A DNA stretch of 19,692 nucleotides from Sphaerosporella brunnea (Eukaryota; Ascomycota; Pezizomycetes; Pezizales; Pyronemataceae), in contig VXIS01000535.1 of the NCBI GenBank assembly GCA_008704415.1, positions 1 through 19,692 on the forward strand, read 5' to 3'. Positions within the stretch are counted from its first letter, which is position 1, and every line of letters begins with the position of its first letter. The translations under genes and the position numbers were made by a program. Below, piece by piece: positions 1 to 9,161 of the stretch. The notes under the pieces are model-generated. The model had not been told where the DNA came from. It did not search any database and worked only from the letters and a program-made list of their open reading frames with translations.

Positions 1-1
1 G

Positions 2-1129
2 GACGGTTTCAAGCACATCATGGTCATCATTGACCGCTTCTCTTCTGATCTTGTTTTGGTTCCCCTAAAGGACGGATTTTCGGCAAAGGACGTTACGGAT
101 GTTTTCATTAAACACTACTACGCTCGCTACGGACTCCCAGAGTCAATCGTTTCGGACAGAGACCCTCGATTCACCTCGCAGTTCTGGCAAGGACTCCACA
201 AGCAGATTGGTACCGACCTCCTCATGGCCACCGCTTTCCATCAAAACACCAATGGACAAGTGGAGCGGGCCAACCGTACCATCGGTCAAATGCTTCGGAT
301 TTTCACCAACAACAAACAGGCAGACTGGTCTCGTCACCTCTGGCGTGTTGAGCACGCCTTCAACCACTCTCCTTCCACCACCATCAAGCGTACCCCTCAC
401 GAAGTTCAATTTGGTCATATCCCTCGCATTTTACCAGTTGAATTCGATTCGAATGTCCCTGCAGTCAATGAGTACCTCGAGCAGCAAAAGATCAACAATG
501 CTGTGGCTCGAGATGCATTGCTGGCAGCACGTCACCGCCAGGCAAGCATTGCTGCCAAGCGTAGGAATCCTAAGGTTCAACTTCAAGTTGGACAATGGGT
601 GTTTTACAAGAGACGTTCTCGAGGGAAGGGCAAGGTTAGGAAGCTTATGGAAGTTTGGGAAGGGCCCTACAGGATCACAAAAGTCGATGAGGATACAGGC
701 AACTGCACACTTGAACTCCCCAAGAACAAGCGTGTTTATCCCATCTTCGCCCAGGACAAACTCAAGCTCTTCCAGCGAATTTCAGACAAGACAATTCCGC
801 CTCCTCCCTCCAGCTACGATGACGAAGAAGAAGACGACCACACTCTCTACAACATCAAGGAGATTCTCGACCACAAGAAGATTAACGGTATCGATTACTG
901 GTATATCTCTTGGGAGAATTATGGACCTGAAAACAACTCTTGGGAACCTGATGAGAATGTACGCAACACTGGCGCTGATTCCATCCAGGAATTCCTTTCG
1001 AAGAGGACGCAGGACTACACCTCCACCGCAGTCACTCTTCCTCCCGATTTTTTCTTTCCTTCTGATGATTCTTTCTGTTCTTCTCCTATGTCATCTATTG
1101 CTTCTTCCGTTTTTGATTTACGTGAGTAA
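2..1129 (+). CDS. Ty3/gypsy chromovirus integrase C-terminal part with chromodomain (5' truncated by window edge)
   Basis: This is the 3' end of a pol gene; the frame is already open at the window edge, so the ATG-like codon at 20 is not a real start. Numbering from that codon, the integrase core shows the second catalytic Asp in SDRDPRF (D46) and the catalytic Glu in GQVERANRT (E82), exactly 35 residues apart as in D-D35-E enzymes; the first Asp lies outside the window. A GPY/F module (WEGPYRITKV, about 213-222) and a C-terminal chromodomain (about 277-326, with the aromatic-rich IDYWYISWENYGPENNSWEP) follow. Chromodomains of this family steer integration to histone-marked chromatin. The frame runs to TAA with no internal stop, and a polypurine tract and LTR follow directly. 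Reverse transcriptase and gag are not in the window. Recognition is by motif only, so the exact family name is not assigned. Confidence 0.95.
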   Translation, partial: DGFKHIMVIIDRFSSDLVLVPLKDGFSAKDVTDVFIKHYYARYGLPESIVSDRDPRFTSQFWQGLHKQIGTDLLMATAFHQNTNGQVERANRTIGQMLRIFTNNKQADWSRHLWRVEHAFNHSPSTTIKRTPHEVQFGHIPRILPVEFDSNVPAVNEYLEQQKINNAVARDALLAARHRQASIAAKRRNPKVQLQVGQWVFYKRRSRGKGKVRKLMEVWEGPYRITKVDEDTGNCTLELPKNKRVYPIFAQDKLKLFQRISDKTIPPPPSSYDDEEEDDHTLYNIKEILDHKKINGIDYWYISWENYGPENNSWEPDENVRNTGADSIQEFLSKRTQDYTSTAVTLPPDFFFPSDDSFCSSPMSSIASSVFDLRE

Positions 1130-1147
1130 CTGTTTCAACTGTTTTTT

Positions 1148-1156
1148 AAGGGGAAG
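1148..1156 (+). other. Polypurine tract of the gypsy element
   Basis: The purine run AAGGGGAAG sits immediately before the TG that opens the LTR. This is the position and composition of the plus-strand primer site of LTR retrotransposons, and it fixes the LTR start at 1157. Confidence 0.8.
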
Positions 1157-1669
1157 TGTAAGATTATTACACTTACTATGGTTTCTTTCTTACGTATTTC
1201 CTTACTAAGATATAAAACTATAAGGCAGTAACGATGGTATGATAACAGCATTCTACGAGTTTCCATTACTTTCTTTACTATGTTTTGTCACCATGTTTCT
1301 AGCACTTTCTAGCCCCTTCGATGCTACGTCACTTTGGAATCTTCTAGTTTCCACAAGGCAGACTTGCAGGTCTTCTAGACCATTCTTTCCTTAGTTTCGA
1401 ATTTGCCACCAGATTGTTATCACATGATGTACTCAGCATCGTTGGCTATAAAAGCTACGAGCTTTTCCTACATTCATTCTTTTCTCTTCTTTCGATACGG
1501 CCTTTCGAGCAGCCCAGATTGTATCGACTATCATCAATAAATACTGAGTTGATCAGTGACCTGAGTGCGAGTATTCTCTTGGTATTTATCAAGTCAGATA
1601 CACAAAACGGTTCTGAGTTTATTTGCATCTGTGAAATAGCGGATCTTATAAGCTCACGAAAAGGTTACA
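1157..1669 (+). repeat. 3' LTR of the gypsy element, 513 bp
   Basis: The segment starts TGTAA right after the polypurine tract and ends TTACA, a perfect 5-bp inverted terminal pair with the canonical TG...CA ends. It contains a TATA box (CTATAAAAG, about 1446-1454) and a polyadenylation signal AATAAA (1536-1541), consistent with U3-R-U5 order. The 5' LTR is outside the window, so identity between LTRs and the target-site duplication (the next bases are TCAAC) cannot be checked. The end at 1669 is inferred from the inverted ends. Confidence 0.75.
1446..1454 (+). promoter_or_regulatory. TATA box inside the LTR
   Basis: CTATAAAAG lies about 85 bp before an AATAAA signal within the LTR. This is where the U3 promoter of an LTR element is expected. 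Confidence 0.55.
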
Positions 1670-3151
1670 TCAACACACAAACTTACCCCAACTTCCGGAC
1701 ATCTTCGTGTACAGGTCTTGAATTTGGTCTTCTACTTCACCAGCAGCATAGCGACAAGGGGGGTGTGTGGCCATGGTGCTTAGTGATGGATACAAGCCGA
1801 GCCGAGCTGAGCCATGAGGAAGACTCAAGCCAGCTTGGCTTGTTAGAACATGAGCTCGTCAAGCCGAGTCGAGCCTGAAAAGCTCGAGCTTTGGCTCGGA
1901 CTACTGTACAATTTATGATCGACGAGCCGGTAAATTAGGGACATTAGAGGCGTCGTTATACTAGTATATATCCCATAGATCTGATCCGCAATCAAAGCCT
2001 TCAGGATCAGTTTCCTTCTCTGCTCTGCCTCCATGCCCTCGCGTCGCCTTCATCCGGACTGGCTCCTTGTCATCACCATGGCCACCATGGCCAACACCAT
2101 AAGCATCATCCCCGCCTTCACTCTTGCTAGGGTGGTCTGACTCGGAGTAGCCCGTGCTGTGACCGGGCGCTCTACGCTCGCACTGCCTGACCGTCAGATT
2201 CTCTCTCTGCATCCTCAGTCTGCCTGGCTGCTACACCCTCGCTCTGACTGGCTGCTGAGCCGTTGGCCTGACCTTCACTCTCTCCGCATCCTTATCCTTG
2301 CTAGTGAAAGTATCCTCAATGTCTCTCTCCATCGTCGGTATCCCAGTAAAACTGCACTGATGGAATTCACAAAATCTTCTTGATCAACTCGCCTTGAGCC
2401 CGCACCTTTCATCTTCACTCCGCCAACGCGATGTCTCCCTACCTAACTCGCTACAACAAAAGGCACGAGAAAAAGCAAGACTCGTCAGGCAACAGGTTGG
2501 AGCCGGCTCGGCTTGGCGAAGTGTCAGGCTTCGCGAGGCTCTGCTCGAGGCTGGAGCCTTTAATTCGAGCCGGCTCTGCTTATGTTGGGATGTGTTGGAC
2601 GAATTCGGAGGAGCTGGGATGACTACGGAAGAGTTGTGTCACGGTGCGAGTTTGGATGGAGTTTCTGACTAAGCTACCGGCTTTTACTCTCGATGGAATC
2701 GGCTGAAACTCTCAGATCTAAGACTCCAAAGAATGCTGATTCATTTGCTGTTCTCAGATTTATCCCCCCGTGGATGGTTGTCACGTGGCGAGGTTTGGAA
2801 GTGGGGATTGTTTGTGGTGTCGTGATGAGGCTCTGTAGGGAGGCTCGGTGGGGTGGCTCCGAGCTGAGGTTATGTTCGGCTACCACGTGGCGTGGCGCAC
2901 CGCGATTATGTGATTGCTATAAGGGGCCTTAGCTTCCGCTTTGTTGTTTGTTTTCCTTTCCTCTTTACTGAACCTTCGTATGTCAATTTGAGTACCTTCG
3001 TTCCAATCTGAATCCTGACCGTGCGCATCGTGCCTCTTGTCCTGCCTTCGGATCTTGTTCCTGCTCATGTTCTTGTCCCCTTCCGTCGCTCCTCTGTACG
3101 CGAGTACCTTGGGCCCCTCCAGTCTGTTTCCGCCCATACCCGTTACAGTTA
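1670..3151. repeat. Gene-poor DNA with two GAGC/GCTC-rich repeat clusters, possible hAT subterminal repeats
   Basis: No convincing gene is seen here. Two clusters (about 1791-1930 and 2495-2590) are dense in variants of AAGCCGAGC, GAGCTCG, CTCGAGC and GAGCCGGCTC in both orientations. Such arrays are typical of subterminal regions of hAT-type DNA transposons. The left cluster begins at 1781 with TAGTGATGGATACAAGCCG, which resembles an hAT end, but I could not find a matching right end or an 8-bp duplication. A transposase relic lies just to the right (3152-3601). A CACGTGGCG motif occurs twice (about 2780 and 2884). Short open frames in this stretch look random. Confidence 0.4.
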
Positions 3152-3601
3152 CACAAGATTGCTACGAGATTACAAGTGGAAGGTTATCTATCCTTTGAAC
3201 CCGTCAAGGACCGCCTGCAATGCTTTGGTTATGTTCTCAACCATGTGGTCAAGGCTTTTCTATGGGGGACAAACGTTGAAGCAATTGAACGGGATGTTCC
3301 TGATGACATCAATGTTGAAGATATTTATGATCCTGCTGAGAATGTTGCGGAATTGCTTCGTTGGCATGAAAAGGGACCCTTGGGAACACTACACAATGTT
3401 TTAAACTATATATGGAAAACGCCTCAACGTCGCGATCGTTTTGCAATCATGGTCAAGCATGCAGACCCTAAGGAAACTGATTTGACTGTGTTTGTTGGCA
3501 ATATTACGTGTTGGTCCAGCGATTATGAAGCCATTAAGCAGGTGGAAAGAGACAACGCGGCGGGAACTTGGCGGGGGAGGGGGATCGGCGGCAATTACTA
3601 G
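3152..3601 (+). pseudogene. hAT-family transposase fragment
   Basis: The frame from about HKIATRLQVEG to TAG at 3599-3601 matches the conserved middle of fungal hAT transposases. It shows RLQCFGYVLNHVVKAFLWG (the RLRC.GHI.NL..QAFL block), then LLRWHEKGPLGTLHNVLNYI, TPQRRDRF (the spacing before the catalytic region) and ITCWSSDYEAIKQ (the TRWNS-like block). It lacks the N-terminal BED zinc finger, most of the first catalytic part and the whole C-terminal dimerisation domain. The join around HKIATRLQVEG / YLSFEPVKDRLQC skips the usual DNA-binding and DNAS block, which suggests an internal deletion. No ATG opens the segment. It is a dead relic; assignment to hAT rests on motif memory. Confidence 0.75.
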
Positions 3602-4145
3602 GAGTCTCCCAGAGCATCAGCGACGTCCAGGAATAAAGGATTATGGTCATCCTGTGCATTGATTGCGCGAGTCACCGCTTGCTACTCCTCAGAAGCATGA
3701 AGCTCCCTAGGCTGATTCCGGTTGTGGCACTGTGAATTAGAAGGGTGTGCGGGCGTCATCGCAAATTTTCAACCGCAACCTCACTGACCCATTACTGACC
3801 CTCGGTCATTGAACGTGACCCGGTCGGTGCCATTTCTGAGTAGTGGGGTATTTGGAGCTTTATTGATTCCCGACCATCATTCAAATGAAAAGGCATATTA
3901 TGTGCCTAAAATGAAAAGTAGACGTCCATATTCTGGTACCCATATATATATAGTGCTGTTTTCAGCCAAATTGAATACCTCTACTGCAAACAAACGGCCC
4001 CCCTCCCTCCCCACCCTTCAAGCATGACTCACCGACCATCGATTACGAGTTCTGGTTAAACAAGTCTCAAACACGAAGATTACAACAAAACACCTTAACA
4101 AGATGTTGTATTCTAAACGCTCCAATCAGTTTACTACTTGACCCT
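3602..4145. other. Intergenic stretch, nothing firm
   Basis: No gene, RNA or clear repeat is visible. Related CACTGACCC / TACTGACCC / AACGTGACCC words recur between 3778 and 3825, and a TATATATATA run lies near 3943-3952. It may be the decayed remainder of the hAT element. Confidence 0.3.
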
Positions 4146-4661
4146 CTACTGCATGCTGTACAGGCCCAGATTGTCAATATCATCCCAAAAGCCCGGGCTA
4201 TGTATGCCGATGGGACGGTAGTGAGATGTGTCGTCCTCAGCCAGGTGTGGGTTCGGTTGGGGAGGAGGGTTGAGATGGGTCCCTGGTTTAAAAGACGGGT
4301 CCAGGATGAGTGTACTCGCATGAGAATCTCTTCCGGTGCTGGCGTTGCCGTCTAGAATGGTTGTGCAGATAACGGCATCATCCTCAGTGCTCGTGTCAAC
4401 GCTCACGTACCTTGGGACAACTAGCAACTCCTCAACGCCTTGTAGTGGGTTATCTCAGTGGTCATTGGTGGGCTAGCTGTTGTTGCTGTGAGACTGCTTA
4501 CCAGCCTATGGGAGGTATTATCGCTGCGGAATATGCTGCACCTTCTTCAAAGCTTGGGATTTCTTGACTGCCGGCACAGGTTGAGTGTTATCCACACTGG
4601 TGGACTGACTACCATTGTCTTGAGGCCGCTTGGTGGCTTCAGGGAGGTTGGTAGACGGCAT
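4146..4661 (-). pseudogene. Possible degraded coding region, unknown product
   Basis: Two protein-like segments lie in the same minus-strand frame. One opens at the ATG at 4661 (MPSTNLPEATKRPQ...) and runs about 47 residues to a stop. The other runs to the stop at 4146-4148 and includes SVDTSTEDDAVICTTILD and SPGFWDDIDNLGL. Several in-frame stops separate them. A GTAAGC...AAG stretch of 63 nt lies in the gap but does not remove all the stops, so no clean gene model results. No family is recognised. It could be a relic, an unusually spliced gene, or chance. Confidence 0.25.
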
Positions 4662-5421
4662 GACATTTTAGATATGCTTTATAGCTGAAGTTAACTATCA
4701 TGATGTGCTGTTAGGGTTAAACTTATATGTACTCTGTGGTGTTTTGGGGGCAATGAGGTGTAGGGAAGGGGATTGAAAACGCAGAGGAAGTTGAAGATCT
4801 TTTTTTTATCTATCCCTATATAATCCAATGGTGTGGCGTTTTCCGGTGGCGTTTTTTCCAACCGTTGGAATTTGGAGTGAAGCGACTGCACAGCTCTACC
4901 ATTCTGGAGCGGAGCCGTGGGGGACCCTAAATGAAAACAACTGCCCCGTCTAACATGGCTTTACATCACATGGCTGCTGACGCGTTTGCTATAAGCGCCA
5001 AAGGCAAGTTGGTGTTTGCTGCAAGTGCTAAAAGTGCGGCGTAACACAAGCAAGGCTGGCAATCTGAATTGTGGCTTTTGCACTTTGGCCTGGCTGAGTA
5101 ACCTGGCAAGGTTCCAGGGCGGTGCGGTGGAAGGTGGTTGCGCTAGCTATGACCATCTTCAGGAACCTCGGTATTAATCAAACCAAGATATTAGTCTAAG
5201 AGGCAAATTGCGCTGTGGATGAAGTGCGGTGAGTCTCTGCAGCTTGAAATGCACTGGCAAGCTCACAGAGTGTATAATTGTCCTACACCCCGAAAACTAA
5301 TTCGCCAGAGAAAAAGGTCAGCCGTGGAAAAAAAAAAAAAAAAAACAACTTCTGGATGAGAAAAGCGTGGCTGCATATCGAGCACTTTATTTAGTGAAAA
5401 AATGCGTCTTGGCTCCCCAAT
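4662..5421. other. Intergenic stretch with an A18 tract
   Basis: No gene is supported. The stretch holds an 18-base A run at 5328-5345. It also holds loosely repeated words around 4985-5035 (GTTTGCTATAAGCGCC and GTTTGCTGCAAGTGCT). The A run could be a retroposon tail, but no element body is recognised upstream of it. Confidence 0.3.
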
Positions 5422-6165
5422 ACAATGAAGCTGCAACAATGTTTCCTCCGAGAATCATGTCGGTTCCTTGCCCCTTACATTGGGGGATTGACAGTTGAGA
5501 GCCAAGCGGGAGTTTTCCAAGCTTTAGGAGGTTGGAGGGAGCTTAGTAGGAGCTCGTCTAAGTGCCGGACATCAGCTCACCTCTCAAGGTTTGTTTGTGG
5601 CATCTACGTAAGTGCGAAAAATAATTTCAACGCTAACAGTAATATACTTGTTGGGCAACTTCAAACTGCAATGTTCATGGGGCAACCAAATCGGTCTTCG
5701 GAGACGTCGAGATCATCTCAGTCATCTGCGACCGACTTACACGTCGTCGAGGGATCCATCTGGCCATGGCCAAGCACGAAAGTGGGAACGGGTGGGGGGT
5801 TATGGTTTACGTCAAGGAACAGTCGATCACTGCAACAATCTGCGGTAAACCTATTTCGCGAAACCAACGCATACATTCGCAGGGCATTCTCCCCTAACCC
5901 ATCACACCAAACCACCTCCACCTGCAAACATCTCAAAAAAGAAATCAAGAAATACACCAACCCCCCAGCTTTGGCCTTCCTCAATCACCCCCAACCCAGT
6001 TGGGGGAAAAAAATTAAAAAAAAATTAAAAAAAATCTCACTGTTCCTTCTCCGTGAGCTGGCCATTGAAAAATAATGAACTGTGGCGTGAGCAGAGTCTT
6101 CTTGTAAACTAACCAAAATATACCTTGCTCTTGTTTGTGTTCTTCCAACAGGTTTACACCGCGTC
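5422..6165. other. Unassigned stretch with overlapping open frames and a strong GC hairpin
   Basis: Open frames exist on both strands and none is recognised. The plus frame 5425-6075 ends in a lysine-rich tail encoded by A-rich DNA and is probably not a gene. A shorter plus frame (5640-5897) reads more like protein (VFGDVEIISVICDRL, GNGWGVMVYVKEQ) but follows in-frame stops and has no good start. A GTAAGT at 5608 and a CTAAC at 5633-5637 are too close to the nearest AG to make an intron. A perfect 8-bp stem with a 3-nt loop lies at 5988-6006. Confidence 0.25.
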
Positions 6166-6885
6166 CGCCTATGGGTCGCGGATATTTTTGGAAAACTTGC
6201 GCAGAGCTTGTAATGCGGCTCCCTTGATTGCGTATTGTTTGATGTACTTACCATCAGGGCCCACAGTAAGGCGCATATTTCCGGGTGTGGCTTGGTCTGC
6301 TCGCATGTTCTTCCAGGCCTTGTAGCCGATGCAAGGTGTGGGCCCGATGGCCACAGATTTGAGTTGCTCGCCACTGAATCGGGGTTCAGGGAGAATTTCC
6401 CCCATTCTGTCCGCTCTGACTCTCTAAAATATGAGCAACCCAGTTGTTCAGCTAAAATACACCCACAACTCAACGCGAAATTTCAGTTTTTTTTTTGAAG
6501 GCTAGAAGAAGCGTAACTATACCGTGATGAAGTTGTGTTTAGGTTCAGGGTATTCAATCGTATCGGTCCCGTATAGGAAGCTGATAGGAACCTGAATTTC
6601 AATCACAGCGCCGCCGTCGTCGGTGTTTTTACTCGCGGCCCATGTCTTTGCAAATCTTGGGTCGTCGGTCCAGTAGGATGCTGGGCTAAATACACCCCCT
6701 TCCTCCGTCGCTGAGCGCTGGTGAAAGTCACCCCCCCCAGCCGGCGTTAGGTTTTTGAGGACGTCCTTGTTGTTTTTGGCGGCGATGAATTTTTCAGCCC
6801 TTCCCGTGTCCGAGCCACGGTAGAGAGTGACCGTAGGCTCGGTCTTCAAGTTCGGTGTCGAGGATCTCTGGGCTTGAGGGGATAG
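6166..6885 (-). CDS. Uncharacterised fungal protein with a YRG motif, possible ADP-ribosyltransferase fold; 3' two exons
   Basis: Two exons are supported. The first (about 6885-6523) contains TVTLYRGSDTGRAEKF, then GGVFSPASYWTDDPRFAKTWA and GGAVIEIQVPISFLYG. An intron of 99 nt (6522-6424, GTATAG...TTTTAG) joins in phase 0 to an exon (6423-6166) that starts RVRADRMGEILPEP and ends at TAG. The order YRG, then a (Y/F)W-T-D...A..WA helix, then a VIEI beta strand recalls ADP-ribosyltransferase-like folds in fungal proteins of unknown role. The catalytic residues cannot be fixed by eye, so no enzymatic claim is made. The first exon has no ATG and is bounded upstream by an in-frame TAG (6907-6909), so one or more upstream exons or a disruption must exist. 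A GTAAGT within the last exon (about 6268) could mark a further or alternative intron. Exon order is an inference from frame and splice phase. Confidence 0.5.
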
Positions 6886-7330
6886 ATGCGGCGTGTTCGG
6901 AGACCACTAACTCTGGACATGGGAAGGCTGCTCCAGGCTGGCCGAGCGAGCGATGGTCGACGGTGGGCGCCACCTGAACGTCAACGCTCGATGGGTTAGG
7001 AGGATGCCAACCATCAGCCCGAGGATAGTGCCAAGAATCCGTAAATCCTGGGTTTTGGGGTAATTTTCGAAAACCGCTCGCGCCAATTGCGTTTAGACCT
7101 AATGAAAGCTGCCTTTGAAGCCGTTTCACTTCCAATGGAGAGGAATTTGCCCGCTGGTTCCGATTGCGTGCTTAGTCGGTTCGGACTCTGAGCAGGAGCG
7201 GCGGACCCGGACCTGGAACGGGAAAAGATTCTCCGGAAAAACGTTGGGGTTGTGCTTCCATGTAAAATCCTATTGAGCAGCCACTGGGAGCCATGGTACA
7301 CATCCAGTTCTTTTTGCAAGGCTGAATAGA
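6886..7330 (-). other. Upstream part of the YRG gene, exons unresolved
   Basis: All three minus frames are open for long stretches here. One frame, the same frame as the YRG exon, contains a hydrophobic run ILGTILGLMVGILL at about 7040-6995 that could be a membrane segment or signal anchor, followed by the TAG at 6907-6909. ATG codons in a possible leader lie near 7295-7286. Several GT and AG dinucleotides are available, but none gives a model I would defend. The region is either the 5' exons of the gene or the broken start of a pseudogene. Confidence 0.3.
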
Positions 7331-9015
7331 TCAGCGCTTGCTACAGGCTGGTGATCTAATATAGATAGAGTACAGTCGCTGATATCATGATGCCTAGTTA
7401 GAGTACTTCTGTATATCTACATGATCAATAGGCTTTCACACCGAGACTAATCACCGAGAGTTTTGATAGCCGTCAGATCACATCTTTCGAGTTCAAGATG
7501 ATCAAGATTAATATTGAGGCCTCTAGTCCAGCCAATCAATGATTGACAGATTAGCGGAAATGACATCCCGCTTGCAGATCTCCACCGCCAACTCTGGAAC
7601 CACGTCCACGCCACTACAAATACGCGAGGCGGAGCATCACTCCCGGTAGATATGCAGTTCGACACCGCTCGTGGTGAGACGGAAGTGAATGGGAAGAAAC
7701 GGAAAGAGAGTTGCGGTATCTACTCCGGAGCATGAGCGTAAACGTCGGGCAGGGCATAGGCACGCCCTGGGAGGAAAAAAGCAGGAGAAACGCTCTAGTG
7801 TTGATGGGGATCACTCCTTCATTACACTCTTTTGTTTGCGTTTGTTGTTCCAGGGGATGGAATAGACGGAGCGGGTGGGTTAGTGGACAGGAACTGGCTA
7901 CATACCTCAACTGATTACAAACAAACGCTTATAATAATGAGGCGTGAGCTCTTGTGGCTTATAATTACAGTTGAGACGATTCCAGAGATTACTTCGAGTT
8001 TGAAAACAACATAGAGAAGAGAATAGGCTCCACGACCCGATGTGGCAAAGTTACAAAAAGCGCGAAATCATGGATGCTGCCTCCTATTCTCATTTGACAA
8101 CCATCTGAGCCGTGTTATCGGCAATTCAGCTACCCTGGCCCGTGTACACCCCCATATTGCCCGGCCTTGACTTGTCGACCGGTGGTTTTGGTGAAGGGAA
8201 ACATTTCGGCGGTACAACATATATTGACCCTCCAGCAAATAAATCACTTTGCCAGAGGCCGGCCCGCTTGCCAGGGGTACCGCTGTCCGACGAAGCCGTG
8301 TATTTGCCGAAGAAAATTGATCGGTGACATAGCCCAGTGGGGAAATGGTGCACCTGAGTCTGCTCGACTTGATAATGCGACCGCTGGCAAGAAAACGGCC
8401 AGACTGAGTTTTTTCTGACGCCTTTTGGCATTTAACGGTGGAGCCCATTTGTGCACATCTCAACACCAGCACCAGCTTGAAAGTATCGGCCTCCAGTCGC
8501 GTCGCTTTGCCTGGTCGACCACAAAACTTACCAACACTATCACCTCCGCGACGAAGCGTCACCCTGATGGGCTCGGGAGCTTCAGTCTCCACAAGCAAAA
8601 GCAACACAGGGCAACAACCTAGCCTCATTAGATCTGACAGCTCAGAGTTGTCAAGCCAGAAACGTGCTCCCTTGGTTAAAGGCGGACGTTTGCACACTGC
8701 AGTTCCTGCTTTCTCAACTAGCTAGGTACCTAGGTTTTCCGGACTGTTCCCCTATTATCATACCCCACACATGTACTTTACCTATTCAACACGAATCAAC
8801 GCAACTCAAAAAGCGTCTATTACTCTAAACTCCCTACGTCTTAGTCTGCACCGAACAACATTCTTCGCCTTCTTGACATCGTCATGATTTGTACTCGTAT
8901 GGTACATGCCGGCCGAAAGCAGAATGCTGTGGTATCTTCATGGCGAACGCAGGTCGCTCGGGTTTCAACACTGGTACAATGTGGGGGTTCCACCAACGCG
9001 ACCGAAGATGCCGAT
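7331..9015. other. Long stretch without a supported gene
   Basis: Open frames on both strands cover 7447-7910 and 8068-8725, but none has a recognisable domain, clear start context or believable intron pattern. On the minus strand, 8123-8431 contains GSIYVVPPKCFPSPKPPVDK, which could be the tail of a small protein. A 12-bp perfect palindrome CTAGGTACCTAG lies at 8722-8733. It is followed by a CT/CA-rich, leader-like segment (8735-8883) and an ATG at 8884 opening a 44-codon frame that stops at the left end of the MITE. That pattern could be a promoter and start whose gene was interrupted, but this is not established. Confidence 0.25.
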
Positions 9016-9161
9016 TAGGGCCGCTCAGACAGGCGTTTATATTTTTTTCGACGTTTCTGGATTTAAGGCCAGTTTCGGCGTCAAATGGCTTACAGACATC
9101 GATAAACAGCCGGTTGAAAATTCGGATATCCAAGTCAAAAACGCCCGTCTGAGCGGCCCTA
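9016..9161. mobile_element. MITE, 146 bp, with 23-bp terminal inverted repeats and TA flanks
   Basis: The left end (9016-9038) reads TAGGGCCGCTCAGACAGGCG followed by TTT, and the right end (9139-9161) is its reverse complement with one mismatch in 23 (a C where a T is expected). The outer bases are TA on both sides, so the element can be read as 142 bp inserted at a duplicated TA, the signature of Tc1/mariner-type transposition. The interior of about 100 bp has no coding capacity. It is a non-autonomous miniature inverted-repeat element; the helper transposase is not in the window. Apparent open frames across this region include the element and should not be treated as genes. Confidence 0.8.

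Noticed and set aside
99..1208. Long plus-strand frame overlapping the integrase
   Set aside because: Shadow of the integrase gene in another frame; no domain, S/T/L-rich as expected for an off-frame reading.
1670..1760. Minus-strand frame reading GEVEDQIQDLYTKM next to the LTR
   Set aside because: About 26 residues only, with no start and no recognisable family; could be a disrupted sequence but cannot be supported.
1414..1878. Plus-strand 154-codon frame
   Set aside because: It crosses the LTR end into flanking DNA, so it is an accident of the junction.
5425..6075. 216-codon plus frame
   Set aside because: No domain, ends in a Lys-rich tail from A-runs, and other frames across it are equally open.
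8068..8697. 209-codon minus frame
   Set aside because: Both strands are open throughout, with no recognisable domain or clear intron or start context.
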